A stretch of 64,000 bases of DNA from contig NZ_JACIEF010000002.1 of assembly GCF_014196715.1 (NCBI RefSeq), positions 744,001 to 808,000 of the forward strand. Direction: 5' to 3'. Position 1 is the first letter of the stretch. Every line of letters begins with the position of its first letter. This DNA comes from Pedobacter zeae (GTDB lineage: Bacteria; Bacteroidota; Bacteroidia; Sphingobacteriales; Sphingobacteriaceae). Under the pieces are notes generated by a model, which saw only the letters and a list, made by a program, of their open reading frames with translations, was not told the DNA's origin and made no database searches. Position numbers and translations under genes: made by a program. Positions 8,139-16,291 of the stretch are shown piece after piece.

Positions 8139-8678
8139 ATGTTCAACCCAAAAATCAAAATTTTACTCATCGCTGCTTTATTTTTAAGTCCGCTATTATT
8201 AAAAGCCCAGGTAAACACCAGTATCGGAGTCGGTGCCGAGATCGGTTTACCTTCGGGCAATTTTTCAAACCTTTCAGGAATTGGCCTGGGGGCATCCTTA
8301 AAAGCTGACCTGCCCGTAGCTGAAAGTTTCGCAATAACCTTAAATGCAGGTTTTATGAACTTTTTTGGAAGGAGTAACGCGCTTTTCAGTGTACAGGATT
8401 TAACCTACATCCCGGCAAAAGCCGGACTGAAATACCAACTAAGCGAAAGTTTTTACGCCGAAGGTCAATTAGGTGCAGCATTGCCTTTAAATAAAGATCA
8501 AAAAACTTTATTTGCATGGTCGCCTGGTTTTGGAAACCAATTTAAACTTCCGGGAGGTGATAAGCTCGATCTGGGAATCCGATACGAAGCGTGGACAGGT
8601 AAAAATACCATAGGGCTGGACCGGTCGGATACCAAAGGATTTGTGGGGATCAGGTTCGCCTACGTATTGGGGCTGTGA
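8139..8678 (+). CDS. Outer membrane beta-barrel protein
   Basis: 179 aa with a signal peptide (cut after L-L-K-A, near residue 23). The mature part has alternating hydrophobic strands, G-x-E-I-G-L-P and G-L-K-Y-Q-L, and ends with an aromatic/hydrophobic strand (F-A-Y-V-L-G-L) typical of outer-membrane insertion. It is a clear paralogue of the next gene (G-A-E-x-G-L-P, L-D-x-G-x-R-Y-E-x-W-x-G). The ATG follows the gldA stop by 2 bp, so co-transcription and perhaps coupled translation with gldA are likely. Function unknown. Confidence 0.75.
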   Translation: MFNPKIKILLIAALFLSPLLLKAQVNTSIGVGAEIGLPSGNFSNLSGIGLGASLKADLPVAESFAITLNAGFMNFFGRSNALFSVQDLTYIPAKAGLKYQLSESFYAEGQLGAALPLNKDQKTLFAWSPGFGNQFKLPGGDKLDLGIRYEAWTGKNTIGLDRSDTKGFVGIRFAYVLGL

Positions 8679-8901
8679 AACAATTTTTGTGTTTAATTGT
8701 TTGATTTATTAGTCAAAAAAGAGCAATAATTCCAATTTTTACCATTTAATACAACTGTTTGGAATAAAATATTTTTATTTTAACGTTCAGTTAGTCAGTT
8801 TTTTACTGCCATTATTTTCTGTTTTTCATTTTGTTCGTAACGTTTTGGCATCATGCTTGTCTAAAAAGACGAAATAATTAACGAATAATAATTAAAAAAC
8901 A

Positions 8902-9432
8902 ATGAAAAAAGTATTACTATCTTTATTAATGGTTGCAGGCTTAGGCTTTGCAGCTTCAGCTCAAACAGAAGGCGCAGTTCAAAAATTAAGTATTGGTGCT
9001 GAATTTGGTTTACCAACAGAAAAAAACTCTAATTCTTTCATCGCAGGTGGTTCATTGCAATATGAGCACCCAGTAGCTAAATCTTTAAGTTTAACCGGAT
9101 CAGCTGGTTATTTATCGGTAATGGCAACTGGCGATGCTAAAGATTTTCTAAAATCTATAGGAGCTAAAACAAGTTCAGGTGTTATTCCATTAAAAGCTGG
9201 TGCTAAATATTATTTTGGTGGCAATTTTTATGGTGCTGGAGAATTAGGTGCTGCAATAGGTACTGAAACTGGCAGCAGTACTTTATTTGCTGTTGCACCA
9301 ACTTTAGGTGCATCTTTTTCAGTTGCAGATAAATCAAGCTTAGATTTCGGTTTACGTTACGAAAACTGGTCTGGTAATGGTGGTTCTACCGGTTTTATCG
9401 GCTTACGCGCTGCATTTGCATTCGGTTTGTAA
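8902..9432 (+). CDS. Outer membrane beta-barrel protein, probably highly expressed
   Basis: 176 aa with a signal peptide (cleaved after A-S-A, residue 20). A porin-like small barrel with a terminal strand A-F-A-F-G-L, paralogous to the preceding gene. Codon use is visibly more biased (GGT, GCT, TTA, AAA) than in neighbours, and it has a 223-bp upstream region and its own terminator, which together suggest strong independent expression. The first 60 bases resemble those of the next barrel gene, including an identical run GTACTATCTTTATTA-like around the signal-peptide codons. Ligand unknown. Confidence 0.75.
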   Translation: MKKVLLSLLMVAGLGFAASAQTEGAVQKLSIGAEFGLPTEKNSNSFIAGGSLQYEHPVAKSLSLTGSAGYLSVMATGDAKDFLKSIGAKTSSGVIPLKAGAKYYFGGNFYGAGELGAAIGTETGSSTLFAVAPTLGASFSVADKSSLDFGLRYENWSGNGGSTGFIGLRAAFAFGL

Positions 9433-9449
9433 TAAACACAACCATACAT

Positions 9450-9487
9450 TATTTCAAAGCCTCCAAGCAATTGGGGGCTTTGTTTTT
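9450..9487 (+). terminator. Intrinsic terminator after the second barrel gene
   Basis: AAAGCCTCCAA, a short loop, then TTGGGGGCTTT followed by GTTTTTA. The stem is GC-rich with one mismatch or G-U pair, about 20 bp past the stop codon. Confidence 0.75.
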
Positions 9488-9615
9488 ACGGAAATTTATT
9501 TTTTTAATATTTTAACTATTAAATTAGTTTGTTTATCATTGCAGGATTTACTTGCCAATCAGGTAAATACACGGAAAATAAAAAACAATTCTAACAAACA
9601 GTTCTCAAAAAACAA

Positions 9616-10272
9616 ATGAAAAAATTAGTACTATCTTTATTAACAGTTGCAGCCTTAAGCACTGCGGCATTCGCTCAAAACAATAAGCCGGTAAAATTTG
9701 GTGTAAAAGCAGGTTTGGCATTTCCTAATATGACTTTCTCGGCTGGTAATGCATCATTTAGTTATGGCACAAAAACCTCTTACTATGTTGGCGGGACAGT
9801 AGAATTCGAATTGTCTGATCTGGTATCAATTCAACCAGGATTAACTTTTGTCAATAAAGGCACCAAAATTAATAGTAGCAGTTTTGGATTTGACAATGAT
9901 GACTTTCTTACTGATGTTAATGCCACATTAAATTTCAAATATCTTGAAGTACCCGTTAATGCCCTTGTGAATTTCAAAGTAGCTAATTCGGGGAAATTAT
10001 TTGTAGGCGCAGGGCCTTACTTCGCCTATGCTTTAAGTGGTAATGCTAAAATGGGATCAATGAAAGAAAAAATCGAATTTAAAGATTCAGGTTTTAACCG
10101 TAGCGATTTCGGATTGAATTTTTTAGCTGGTTTTCAGTTAAATAACGGTTTAAACATTCACGCAGGCTATGGCTTGGGTTTAGGCAATATGGCTAACGGC
10201 GAAGAAGCACAAGATTTTGACGTTTCAATTAAGCACAAAGTATTTACAGTTGGGTTAGGTTTTTCTTTCTAA
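9616..10272 (+). CDS. PorT/OmpW-like outer membrane beta-barrel protein
   Basis: 218 aa with a signal peptide (A-F-A|Q, residue 20). The pattern F-G-V-K-A-G-L, Y-V-G-G-T-V-E-F, I-Q-P-G-L-T-F, Y-L-E-V-P-V-N-A, V-G-A-G-P-Y-F-A-Y and the terminal V-G-L-G-F-S-F strand is the Bacteroidota outer-membrane beta-barrel domain that includes PorT. The family is large and most members have no known role, so PorT itself should not be assumed. It has its own terminator and lies directly before gldF. Confidence 0.75.
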   Translation: MKKLVLSLLTVAALSTAAFAQNNKPVKFGVKAGLAFPNMTFSAGNASFSYGTKTSYYVGGTVEFELSDLVSIQPGLTFVNKGTKINSSSFGFDNDDFLTDVNATLNFKYLEVPVNALVNFKVANSGKLFVGAGPYFAYALSGNAKMGSMKEKIEFKDSGFNRSDFGLNFLAGFQLNNGLNIHAGYGLGLGNMANGEEAQDFDVSIKHKVFTVGLGFSF

Positions 10273-10288
10273 AATTGTAATCAAAACT

Positions 10289-10321
10289 TCAGGCCTCTGA
10301 TGAAAATCAGGGGCTTTTTTG
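10289..10321 (+). terminator. Intrinsic terminator after the third barrel gene
   Basis: GCCTCTGAT, GAAA loop, ATCAGGGGC, then TTTTTT. A 9-bp stem with one G-U pair, starting about 20 bp past the stop codon. Confidence 0.85.
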
Positions 10322-10344
10322 TGTAAACACTTTTGGTAGCCTGA

Positions 10345-10393
10345 CCGTTTGCCATTAATATTAAACTCTTAGCCATCGGCCATTTTGCCATTA
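10345..10393. repeat. Degenerate heptanucleotide array (unit like CCATTTT)
   Basis: GCCAT recurs at 10351, 10372, 10379 and 10387 (spacings 21, 7, 8), with seven-base units such as CCATCGG and CCATTTT. It lies in the spacer upstream of gldF. Confidence 0.5.
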
Positions 10394-10447
10394 AACCGGG
10401 TAAGCTAACGAAAAAATATTTCTTAACTTCGGCATTTTAATTTAACT

Positions 10448-11173
10448 ATGTACGCAGTTTTTAAACGCGAGTTATTCAGTTTCCTAAGTTCGATGGTTGC
10501 TTATATTACCATTGCTATTTTTCTATTGGTTTCCGGTCTGTTGCTTTGGTTTTTCCCCGGTACATCCATTCTTGATTATGGTTATGCCGAACTTGGTGGC
10601 TTTTTCAGTTTAGTGCCTTATCTTTTCATGTTTCTTATTCCTGCCATTACGATGCGCTCCTTTGCCGAAGAAAGGAGAGAGGGAACTTTCGAGCTTTTAA
10701 TTACCAGGCCTATCCGGATCTGGCAGATTACAGTGGCAAAATATTTAGCGAGCCTGGTTTTGGTTTTATTTGGTTTAATACCAACCTTAATATATTACTA
10801 TAGTGTTTCAAAACTGGGATTCCCCGAAGGCAATATCGATTCAGGATCGGTTATTGGCTCTTATATCGGTTTATTCCTGTTGGGTGCCGCTTTTACCTCC
10901 ATTGGCATATTTTCTTCAGCGTTAACCAAAAACCAGGTGATTGCCTTTGTTATTTGCGCCGCTTTATGTGCGTTTTCCTATTTAGGTTTCGATTATACCA
11001 GTGAGATTGCCGCTTTTCAGCCCATAGCGGGGGGAATTGCCAATTTAGGTATTAATGAACATTATACCGCTATTAGCCGTGGCGTTTTAGACACGAGGGA
11101 TCTGATTTACTTCGTTACCTTTTCTGTTCTGTTTTTGCTGATTACTAAATTAATCATAGGAGGAAAGCGATAA
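10448..11173 (+). CDS. gldF: Gliding motility ABC transporter permease GldF
   Basis: 241 aa, six predicted membrane helices, ABC-2 permease type. It has the conserved M-R-S-F-A-E-E-R-R-E-G-T-F-E-L-L block near residue 70, which contacts the ATPase in this class, and an N-terminal Y-A-V-F-K-R-E-L start. With GldA and GldG it forms an inner-membrane ABC complex needed for gliding in Flavobacterium and linked to T9SS-type machinery. Its stop overlaps the gldG start by 1 nt (TAATG), so the two are translationally coupled. Confidence 0.88.
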   Translation: MYAVFKRELFSFLSSMVAYITIAIFLLVSGLLLWFFPGTSILDYGYAELGGFFSLVPYLFMFLIPAITMRSFAEERREGTFELLITRPIRIWQITVAKYLASLVLVLFGLIPTLIYYYSVSKLGFPEGNIDSGSVIGSYIGLFLLGAAFTSIGIFSSALTKNQVIAFVICAALCAFSYLGFDYTSEIAAFQPIAGGIANLGINEHYTAISRGVLDTRDLIYFVTFSVLFLLITKLIIGGKR

Positions 11174-12858
11174 TGAAGCAGAAAAATAAATGGGTTAATT
11201 TTATTGTTGTACTAGCGGTCCTGATCGTTATAAATTGGATTGGAACTCTTGCTTTTCACCGATTCGATTTTACGGCCGATAAACGTTTTACCCTGAGTGA
11301 AAAAACAAAAGATTTGCTCCGAAAAAATGAAAAACCGGTCATCGTTACTGTATTTTTAAAAGGCGAACTGCCACCGGCCTTTAAACGTTTACAGGCGGCA
11401 GTAAGTGATATTTTAGCAGATTATAAAGCTTATTCAAAAGCAGATTTCAGGTTGGTTTATGTTGATCCCTTAGCTGGCTTAAGTACCCAGGAGCAGGATA
11501 CGGTAATTTACAACCTTGCTCAAAACGGCATCGAGGCTACCCGGACAACTCTAAAAACAGAAAGTGGCTCAACAGAGAAACTGGTTGTTCCAATGGCGAT
11601 GATAGAAAGCAATGGCAAGCAGATGCCTGTTAAATTGCTTCAAAATTTCAATGTGGTTGGTGGTTATGAAGAAAATATCAACCGCTCAATAGAAAATCTC
11701 GAATATACCTTAACCTCCAGTTTGAAAAAAGTGATCAACGGCTATAACCCTAGGATCGGTTTTACCGAATCGAATGGAGAGCTGTCTGATGCACAGTTAT
11801 ACGATGCGAGGGTTACCTTAGCCAATAATTATGTGGTAGGGAGGGTCGATTTGAATACCATTACCAAAGAAGGGCTCGATAAGCTGAACATGCTGGTGAT
11901 CGCCAAGCCTGAAAAGCCCTTTACAGAAACGGAAAAATACAAAATCAATTATTTTGTAATGAAAGGAGGGAGGGTGCTCTGGAGTATTGATCAGGTGAAT
12001 GCAGAGCTGGACAGCTTAAGGGGCAGGGGCGGACAAATGGCCACCAATAATAACCTCAATCTTGACGACATGCTTTTTATGTATGGTGCAAGGATTAATT
12101 ACAATATTATTGCTGATCCGGCAAACAGTGCTGAAATTCCGGTTTCAACAGGGGCCGTTGGCGGGCAGGGCCAAATGCAATTGCTGCCGTGGATCTATTA
12201 CCCGATTTTGCTTCCCGATACTGCTCAGAACGTAGTTAAAAATTTAGACGGCATAAAATCAGAATTTCCGAGCACAGTAGATACAATTGGAGCGAAAGGC
12301 ATAACAAAATCGTATATATTAAGCACTTCCCCTTTTAATAAAGTATACCAGACTCCGAAGCCTTTTAGCTTACAGATGGTAGGAGAAAAGTTAGATCCAA
12401 GGGCATTTCAGAGCGTACCACAAAACGTTGGAATACTTTTAGAAGGGAATTTTCCATCCGTGTTTGCCGGACGTCCTCTTCCTGCAGGCATAACGGCACC
12501 TTTTACCACAGCTTTAACCGGTAAACCCAGTAAAATGATGATCATTGGCGATGGCGATATATTTAAAAACCAGGTTTCTGAAAAAGATGGTTCGCCTTTC
12601 CCATTGGGTTTCGACCGTTATTCACAGCGTACATTTGGAAATAAAGCTCTTTTGCTAAATGTGGTTGATTATTTTACCGATGATGATAACCTGATTGCAC
12701 TGCGGAACAAGGAAGTAAAGATCAGGTTGTTGGATAAGGCCAAAATTAAGCTCGAAAAAACCAAATGGCAGTTTATAAATGTGGTAGCGCCCTTGCTATT
12801 GTTAATATTCTTTGCGATTTTTCAACATTATTACCGCAAATACAAGTACGCTAAATAA
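11173..12858 (+). CDS. gldG: Gliding motility-associated ABC transporter substrate-binding protein GldG
   Basis: 561 aa. It has an N-terminal membrane anchor (about 10-30), the typical opening F-D-F-T-A-D-K-R-F-T-L-S near residue 36, a large periplasmic region, and a C-terminal membrane helix (535-553) with a basic tail. This topology and the TADKRFTLS motif are those of GldG, an ABC-type auxiliary protein with a DUF4350/GldG-like periplasmic domain. The start overlaps gldF by one base. dnaN follows 33 bp later but has its own -7 box. Confidence 0.9.
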   Translation: MKQKNKWVNFIVVLAVLIVINWIGTLAFHRFDFTADKRFTLSEKTKDLLRKNEKPVIVTVFLKGELPPAFKRLQAAVSDILADYKAYSKADFRLVYVDPLAGLSTQEQDTVIYNLAQNGIEATRTTLKTESGSTEKLVVPMAMIESNGKQMPVKLLQNFNVVGGYEENINRSIENLEYTLTSSLKKVINGYNPRIGFTESNGELSDAQLYDARVTLANNYVVGRVDLNTITKEGLDKLNMLVIAKPEKPFTETEKYKINYFVMKGGRVLWSIDQVNAELDSLRGRGGQMATNNNLNLDDMLFMYGARINYNIIADPANSAEIPVSTGAVGGQGQMQLLPWIYYPILLPDTAQNVVKNLDGIKSEFPSTVDTIGAKGITKSYILSTSPFNKVYQTPKPFSLQMVGEKLDPRAFQSVPQNVGILLEGNFPSVFAGRPLPAGITAPFTTALTGKPSKMMIIGDGDIFKNQVSEKDGSPFPLGFDRYSQRTFGNKALLLNVVDYFTDDDNLIALRNKEVKIRLLDKAKIKLEKTKWQFINVVAPLLLLIFFAIFQHYYRKYKYAK

Positions 12859-12864
12859 TTTTTA

Positions 12865-12872
12865 TATTTTTG
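12865..12872 (+). promoter_or_regulatory. TAnnTTTG -7 box of dnaN
   Basis: TATTTTTG, 19 nt before the dnaN ATG and just past the gldG stop, so dnaN can be transcribed separately from gldFG. Confidence 0.55.
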
Positions 12873-12891
12873 AAGAAGACTAAATAATATC

Positions 12892-14016
12892 ATGAGATTT
12901 ATTGTATCCACATCAACTCTATTAAAACACTTACAAACTGTAAATGGTGCATCAAGCAGCAGTACGGTTTTACCTATATTAGAAAATTTTCTCTTCGAAA
13001 TTAAGGATGGGAACTTAACGATCTCTGCTACCGATCTACAGACCAGCATGACAACTGCTTTGGCTGTAGAATCAAAAGAAGAAGGCAAAGTGGCTGTTCC
13101 GTCTAAAATTTTATTAGATACGCTTAAAACATTGCCTGATCAGCCGATCGCATTTAATATCGATGATAGTACATTTGCGATTGAAATTAGTGCCGGAGAT
13201 GGTAAATATAAGTTAAGTGGCGAAAATGGGGATGATTTTCCGAAGATACCTGTAGTAGAAAACGCATCTTCTGTAAACTTACCCGCGTCAGTTTTAACTG
13301 AAGCCATTACAAAAACCATTTTTGCAGTAAGTAATGATGAGCTGCGCCCGGCCATGACTGGTGTATTCTGCCAGTTATCCCCACAGCACATTACCTTTGT
13401 TGCTACTGATGCACATAAATTGGTAAGGTATCGCCGCACGGATAGCAAAGCAGATAAGGCAACCTCATTTATTTTGCCTAAAAAAGCCTTAACCCTTTTA
13501 AAGGCTGCTTTACCATCTACAGATATCAATGTATCAGTAGATTATAATGCAACAAGCGCTTTCTTCAAGTTCGAAAATATCAACCTGGTGTGTCGTTTAA
13601 TAGACGAACGTTATCCAGATTATGAGGCAGTAATCCCAACAAATAACCCTAACAAACTGATCATTGACAGGGGCTTGTTCCTGAATACTCTTCGCAGGGT
13701 AGTTATTTTTGCGAACAAAACTACGCATCAGGTAAGGTTAAAAATTAGTGGCAGCGAATTAAATATCTCTTCAGAAGATTTGGATTTTGCAAACGAAGCT
13801 CATGAGAGGTTAAGTTGCCAATATGATGGCGAAGATTTGGAAATAGGCTTTAATGCCCGTTTTTTGATCGAAATGTTGAGTAACTTAAGTGGCGATGAAG
13901 TTACTTTAGAGCTTTCTACCCCTAACAGGGCAGGCCTGTTAATCCCACAAACCAATGATGAAAGTGAGGATGTTTTAATGCTGGTTATGCCGGTAATGCT
14001 AAACAACAGCTACTAA
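12892..14016 (+). CDS. dnaN: DNA polymerase III subunit beta (sliding clamp)
   Basis: 374 aa, normal clamp length. Three repeated clamp domains: the N-terminal R-F-I-V-S-T-S-x-L-L start and S-S-S-S-T-V-L-P-I-L-E-N block, a middle domain with E-L-R-P-A-M-T-G-V near 150 and F-V-A-T-D-A-H-K-L-V-R-Y, and the C-terminal end M-L-V-M-P-V-M-L in the position of the family's P-M-R-L hydrophobic groove. It encircles DNA and tethers the replicative polymerase. dnaA is not adjacent here; the gene instead follows gldG. A strong terminator follows. Confidence 0.97.
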   Translation: MRFIVSTSTLLKHLQTVNGASSSSTVLPILENFLFEIKDGNLTISATDLQTSMTTALAVESKEEGKVAVPSKILLDTLKTLPDQPIAFNIDDSTFAIEISAGDGKYKLSGENGDDFPKIPVVENASSVNLPASVLTEAITKTIFAVSNDELRPAMTGVFCQLSPQHITFVATDAHKLVRYRRTDSKADKATSFILPKKALTLLKAALPSTDINVSVDYNATSAFFKFENINLVCRLIDERYPDYEAVIPTNNPNKLIIDRGLFLNTLRRVVIFANKTTHQVRLKISGSELNISSEDLDFANEAHERLSCQYDGEDLEIGFNARFLIEMLSNLSGDEVTLELSTPNRAGLLIPQTNDESEDVLMLVMPVMLNNSY

Positions 14017-14045
14017 AATCTACTATTAATTTAGTTTTTATAGAA

Positions 14046-14078
14046 AAATGGCTTGGTTTTTGACCGAGCCATTATTGT
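14046..14078 (+). terminator. Intrinsic terminator of dnaN
   Basis: An 11-bp stem (AATGGCTTGGT with ACCGAGCCATT, one G-U pair), TTTTG loop, then an A/T-rich tail ATTGTTT. Confidence 0.8.
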
Positions 14079-14093
14079 TTATAAACAAAACCC

Positions 14094-14771
14094 ATGAAAA
14101 TCTATACTAATCTCTCTAAAGTCCTATTTCTGTTTGTTGTGTTAGGCAATCTATGCTTATTATCCTGTAAAAAGAATAATCCCGACGAATTGGTTAAAGG
14201 AGAAGCCAAGATAAAAGTGGTTAATGCCTCGCTGGCAAATGCAAAACAGGATGTTTATCTGGACAATGAAAAACTCACCACTTCTACTTTAGCTTTTGGC
14301 GAGACCAGCGGGTATATAAAGATACCTTCAGGCAACAGAAGTATTTCTTACATGGGAACAGATAATGCCACAACGGATACCTCTTTAAACTTTACGCCAT
14401 CTATTACTTACACTACTTTTTTGGTTACCAATAAAAAAGGCGAACTGGAAATTGTTAACTATGAGGATAATCTGAGTAATACAGAATCAAATAAAGCTAA
14501 AATTAAACTCATTAACCTGAGCCCTAATTTTGCCACCGGAATAAATGTGATGGTAGAGGGCGGTACCCAATTTGTTAACGGACTGGCTTTTAAAGAAGCT
14601 TCTAACTATTTTACAGTAGATACCGGATTCAATTTAAGATATACTGTAGTAGGTTCCGGTAATGTTAAAACGATCAAAAGTACGGATTTAGAAGGGGGCA
14701 AGATCTATACCATTTGGTTTAGCGGTACTACTGCTGCAACCTTAACCGCAAATATCATTACTGATAATTAA
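14094..14771 (+). CDS. DUF4397 domain-containing lipoprotein
   Basis: 225 aa with a lipobox (L-L-S-C, Cys25). The mature part begins with A-K-I-K-V-V-N-A-S, then V-Y-L-D-N near 60, a G-x-x-S-G-Y-I-K-I-P-S-G strand pair, and a second half opening A-K-I-K-L-I-N-L-S-P-N near 140. This two-lobed Ig-like plan matches DUF4397, common in Bacteroidota surface lipoproteins. Role unknown. It is one of a pair with the next gene. Confidence 0.8.
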   Translation: MKIYTNLSKVLFLFVVLGNLCLLSCKKNNPDELVKGEAKIKVVNASLANAKQDVYLDNEKLTTSTLAFGETSGYIKIPSGNRSISYMGTDNATTDTSLNFTPSITYTTFLVTNKKGELEIVNYEDNLSNTESNKAKIKLINLSPNFATGINVMVEGGTQFVNGLAFKEASNYFTVDTGFNLRYTVVGSGNVKTIKSTDLEGGKIYTIWFSGTTAATLTANIITDN

Positions 14772-14796
14772 TTTCAAAGTTTAATATGCTTTCTGC

Positions 14797-14804
14797 TATC
14801 TTTA
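14797..14804 (+). promoter_or_regulatory. Near-consensus -7 box (TATCTTTA) of the second DUF4397-like gene
   Basis: Seven of eight defined and free positions fit TAnnTTTG; it lies 26 nt before the ATG at 14831, in the short gap between the two lipoprotein genes. Confidence 0.35.
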
Positions 14805-14830
14805 CGTTTTATTAGCATAGGCGATTTGAT

Positions 14831-15532
14831 ATGAAAAATACAGTATTGTTTTCCAAAATATTCCTTCTTTTTACATGCATTTTTTTAATCAGCTCGTGTA
14901 TCAAAAATGATAATTTCATTAAAGGAGATGCGAAAATCCGTTTTTTTCAGGTTGCTTCTACCGATACCACGCAAAATTTTTATTTAAATGGGATCCAGAT
15001 TGGAAATTCAGTAACCTATAATGCAAATACCAGTTATGTTGTGATACCCGGCGATTCTGTTTTTAAAATCACAAGCAGAAATATAGGCACTGGTGTAGAT
15101 GCTACTTCATTGGCAGATCAGAAGTTTAAAATTGGTCAAAACTATTCTGTTTTTTATTATAAAGAGAAAACTGGCGATCCTGCAAAATTGAAAGTTTACA
15201 CCGATGATGTAAAACCTGACCTTGATTCAGCTAAATTAACTTTTTTGAACCTGGGCTACACACTTGGATCTAAAGTTGTGATTACTGATAGTACAAATAC
15301 AGCCGCGCCAACTGAATCTTTAATTGGTTATGGCGAGAGTAAAAGTTTTAAAGTAAAAGTTAATAGAACCACGAGGTATGCATTTAAATTGGCCACTCCT
15401 ACGGCAACAAATCCACCGCCGGTGGTAACACGCTTAGATTCTCTGACGATTAATAATGGAAGGGTTTACCTGATCCTACTGGATGGGGATAAAAAAGGCG
15501 AGCTTAAAAACCGGATCGTCCCTGCCAACTAA
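14831..15532 (+). CDS. DUF4397-like lipoprotein, paralogue of the preceding gene
   Basis: 233 aa, lipobox L-I-S-S-C (Cys23) followed by I-K-N-D. Same plan as its neighbour: G-D-A-K-I-R-F-F-Q-V-A-S, F-Y-L-N-G, Y-V-V-I-P-G-D, Y-S-V-F-Y, then a second domain starting A-K-L-T-F-L-N-L-G. Sequence identity is low but the order of elements is the same, so an old tandem duplication is likely. Role unknown; extracytoplasmic lipid-anchored. Confidence 0.75.
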   Translation: MKNTVLFSKIFLLFTCIFLISSCIKNDNFIKGDAKIRFFQVASTDTTQNFYLNGIQIGNSVTYNANTSYVVIPGDSVFKITSRNIGTGVDATSLADQKFKIGQNYSVFYYKEKTGDPAKLKVYTDDVKPDLDSAKLTFLNLGYTLGSKVVITDSTNTAAPTESLIGYGESKSFKVKVNRTTRYAFKLATPTATNPPPVVTRLDSLTINNGRVYLILLDGDKKGELKNRIVPAN

Positions 15533-15574
15533 TTATTTATTGCAATTTAAAGCATTTAATCCCTTTACTATTCA

Positions 15575-15582
15575 TACTTTTG
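15575..15582 (+). promoter_or_regulatory. TAnnTTTG -7 box of the DedA-family gene
   Basis: TACTTTTG, 16 nt before the TTG start at 15599. Its position supports the TTG as the real start, since no ATG or GTG lies between the box and codon 16. Confidence 0.55.
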
Positions 15583-15598
15583 CCCAAAATCAGATAAA

Positions 15599-16291
15599 TT
15601 GGAATTACTACAGCAGCTTTTAGATTTTATTCTCCACATCGATGTGCATTTAGCAGAAATTGTTAACGAGTATCGTACCTGGACCTACCTTATTTTATTT
15701 CTGATCATTTTTGCCGAAACCGGTTTTGTGGTAACACCGTTCCTTCCTGGCGATTCATTGCTTTTTGCCATGGGTGCTTTAATTGCCGGTGAACATGAAA
15801 CAGGTTTAAATATCTGGATTATGCTCCTGATATTAATTGTAGCCGCGATCTTAGGAAATACTGTGAACTATAAACTCGGAAGTGTTTTGGGCGCTGGTGT
15901 GTTTAAAGAAAATAATAAGATTTTGAAGCTTAAATACTATCATCAATCTCACGAGTTTTTTGAGAAACACGGGGGTAAGGCCATTATGCTGAGCCGGTTT
16001 TTGCCGATTTTCAGAACCATTGCCCCTTTTGTGGCCGGTATAGCTAAAATGCCTTTTGGCCGTTTTACCTATTATAATATTATTGGTGGTGTAACCTGGA
16101 TTTTCGCTTTATTAATCGGTGGTTACCTGTTGGGGCAGATTCCGGTAATCAAAAATAACTTCGAACTGGTAATCATCTTTATTGCAGTAGTTACTTTTGT
16201 TCCAGCCATTTGGGCAGCCATCAAGAGTCGCTTACAGCCTAAAAAGATTGAAGAAATTATTGAAGGAGAGGATACCAGATCATCATTATAA
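15599..16291 (+). CDS. DedA family (VTT domain) membrane protein, TTG start
   Basis: 230 aa. It shows the DedA/VTT-domain hallmarks: F-A-E-T-G-F-V-V-T-P-F-L-P-G-D-S-L-L-F near residue 40, G-N-T-V-N-Y near 85, F-E-K-H-G-G-K near 122, L-S-R-F-L-P-I-F-R-T near 131 with the conserved Arg, and a G-x-x-W-I/F block. DedA proteins act in membrane lipid homeostasis; members such as UptA recycle undecaprenyl phosphate. The start is TTG; the frame opens at 15560 with no ATG. The 3' end overlaps the convergent nuclease gene by 6 bp. Confidence 0.88.
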   Translation: MELLQQLLDFILHIDVHLAEIVNEYRTWTYLILFLIIFAETGFVVTPFLPGDSLLFAMGALIAGEHETGLNIWIMLLILIVAAILGNTVNYKLGSVLGAGVFKENNKILKLKYYHQSHEFFEKHGGKAIMLSRFLPIFRTIAPFVAGIAKMPFGRFTYYNIIGGVTWIFALLIGGYLLGQIPVIKNNFELVIIFIAVVTFVPAIWAAIKSRLQPKKIEEIIEGEDTRSSL

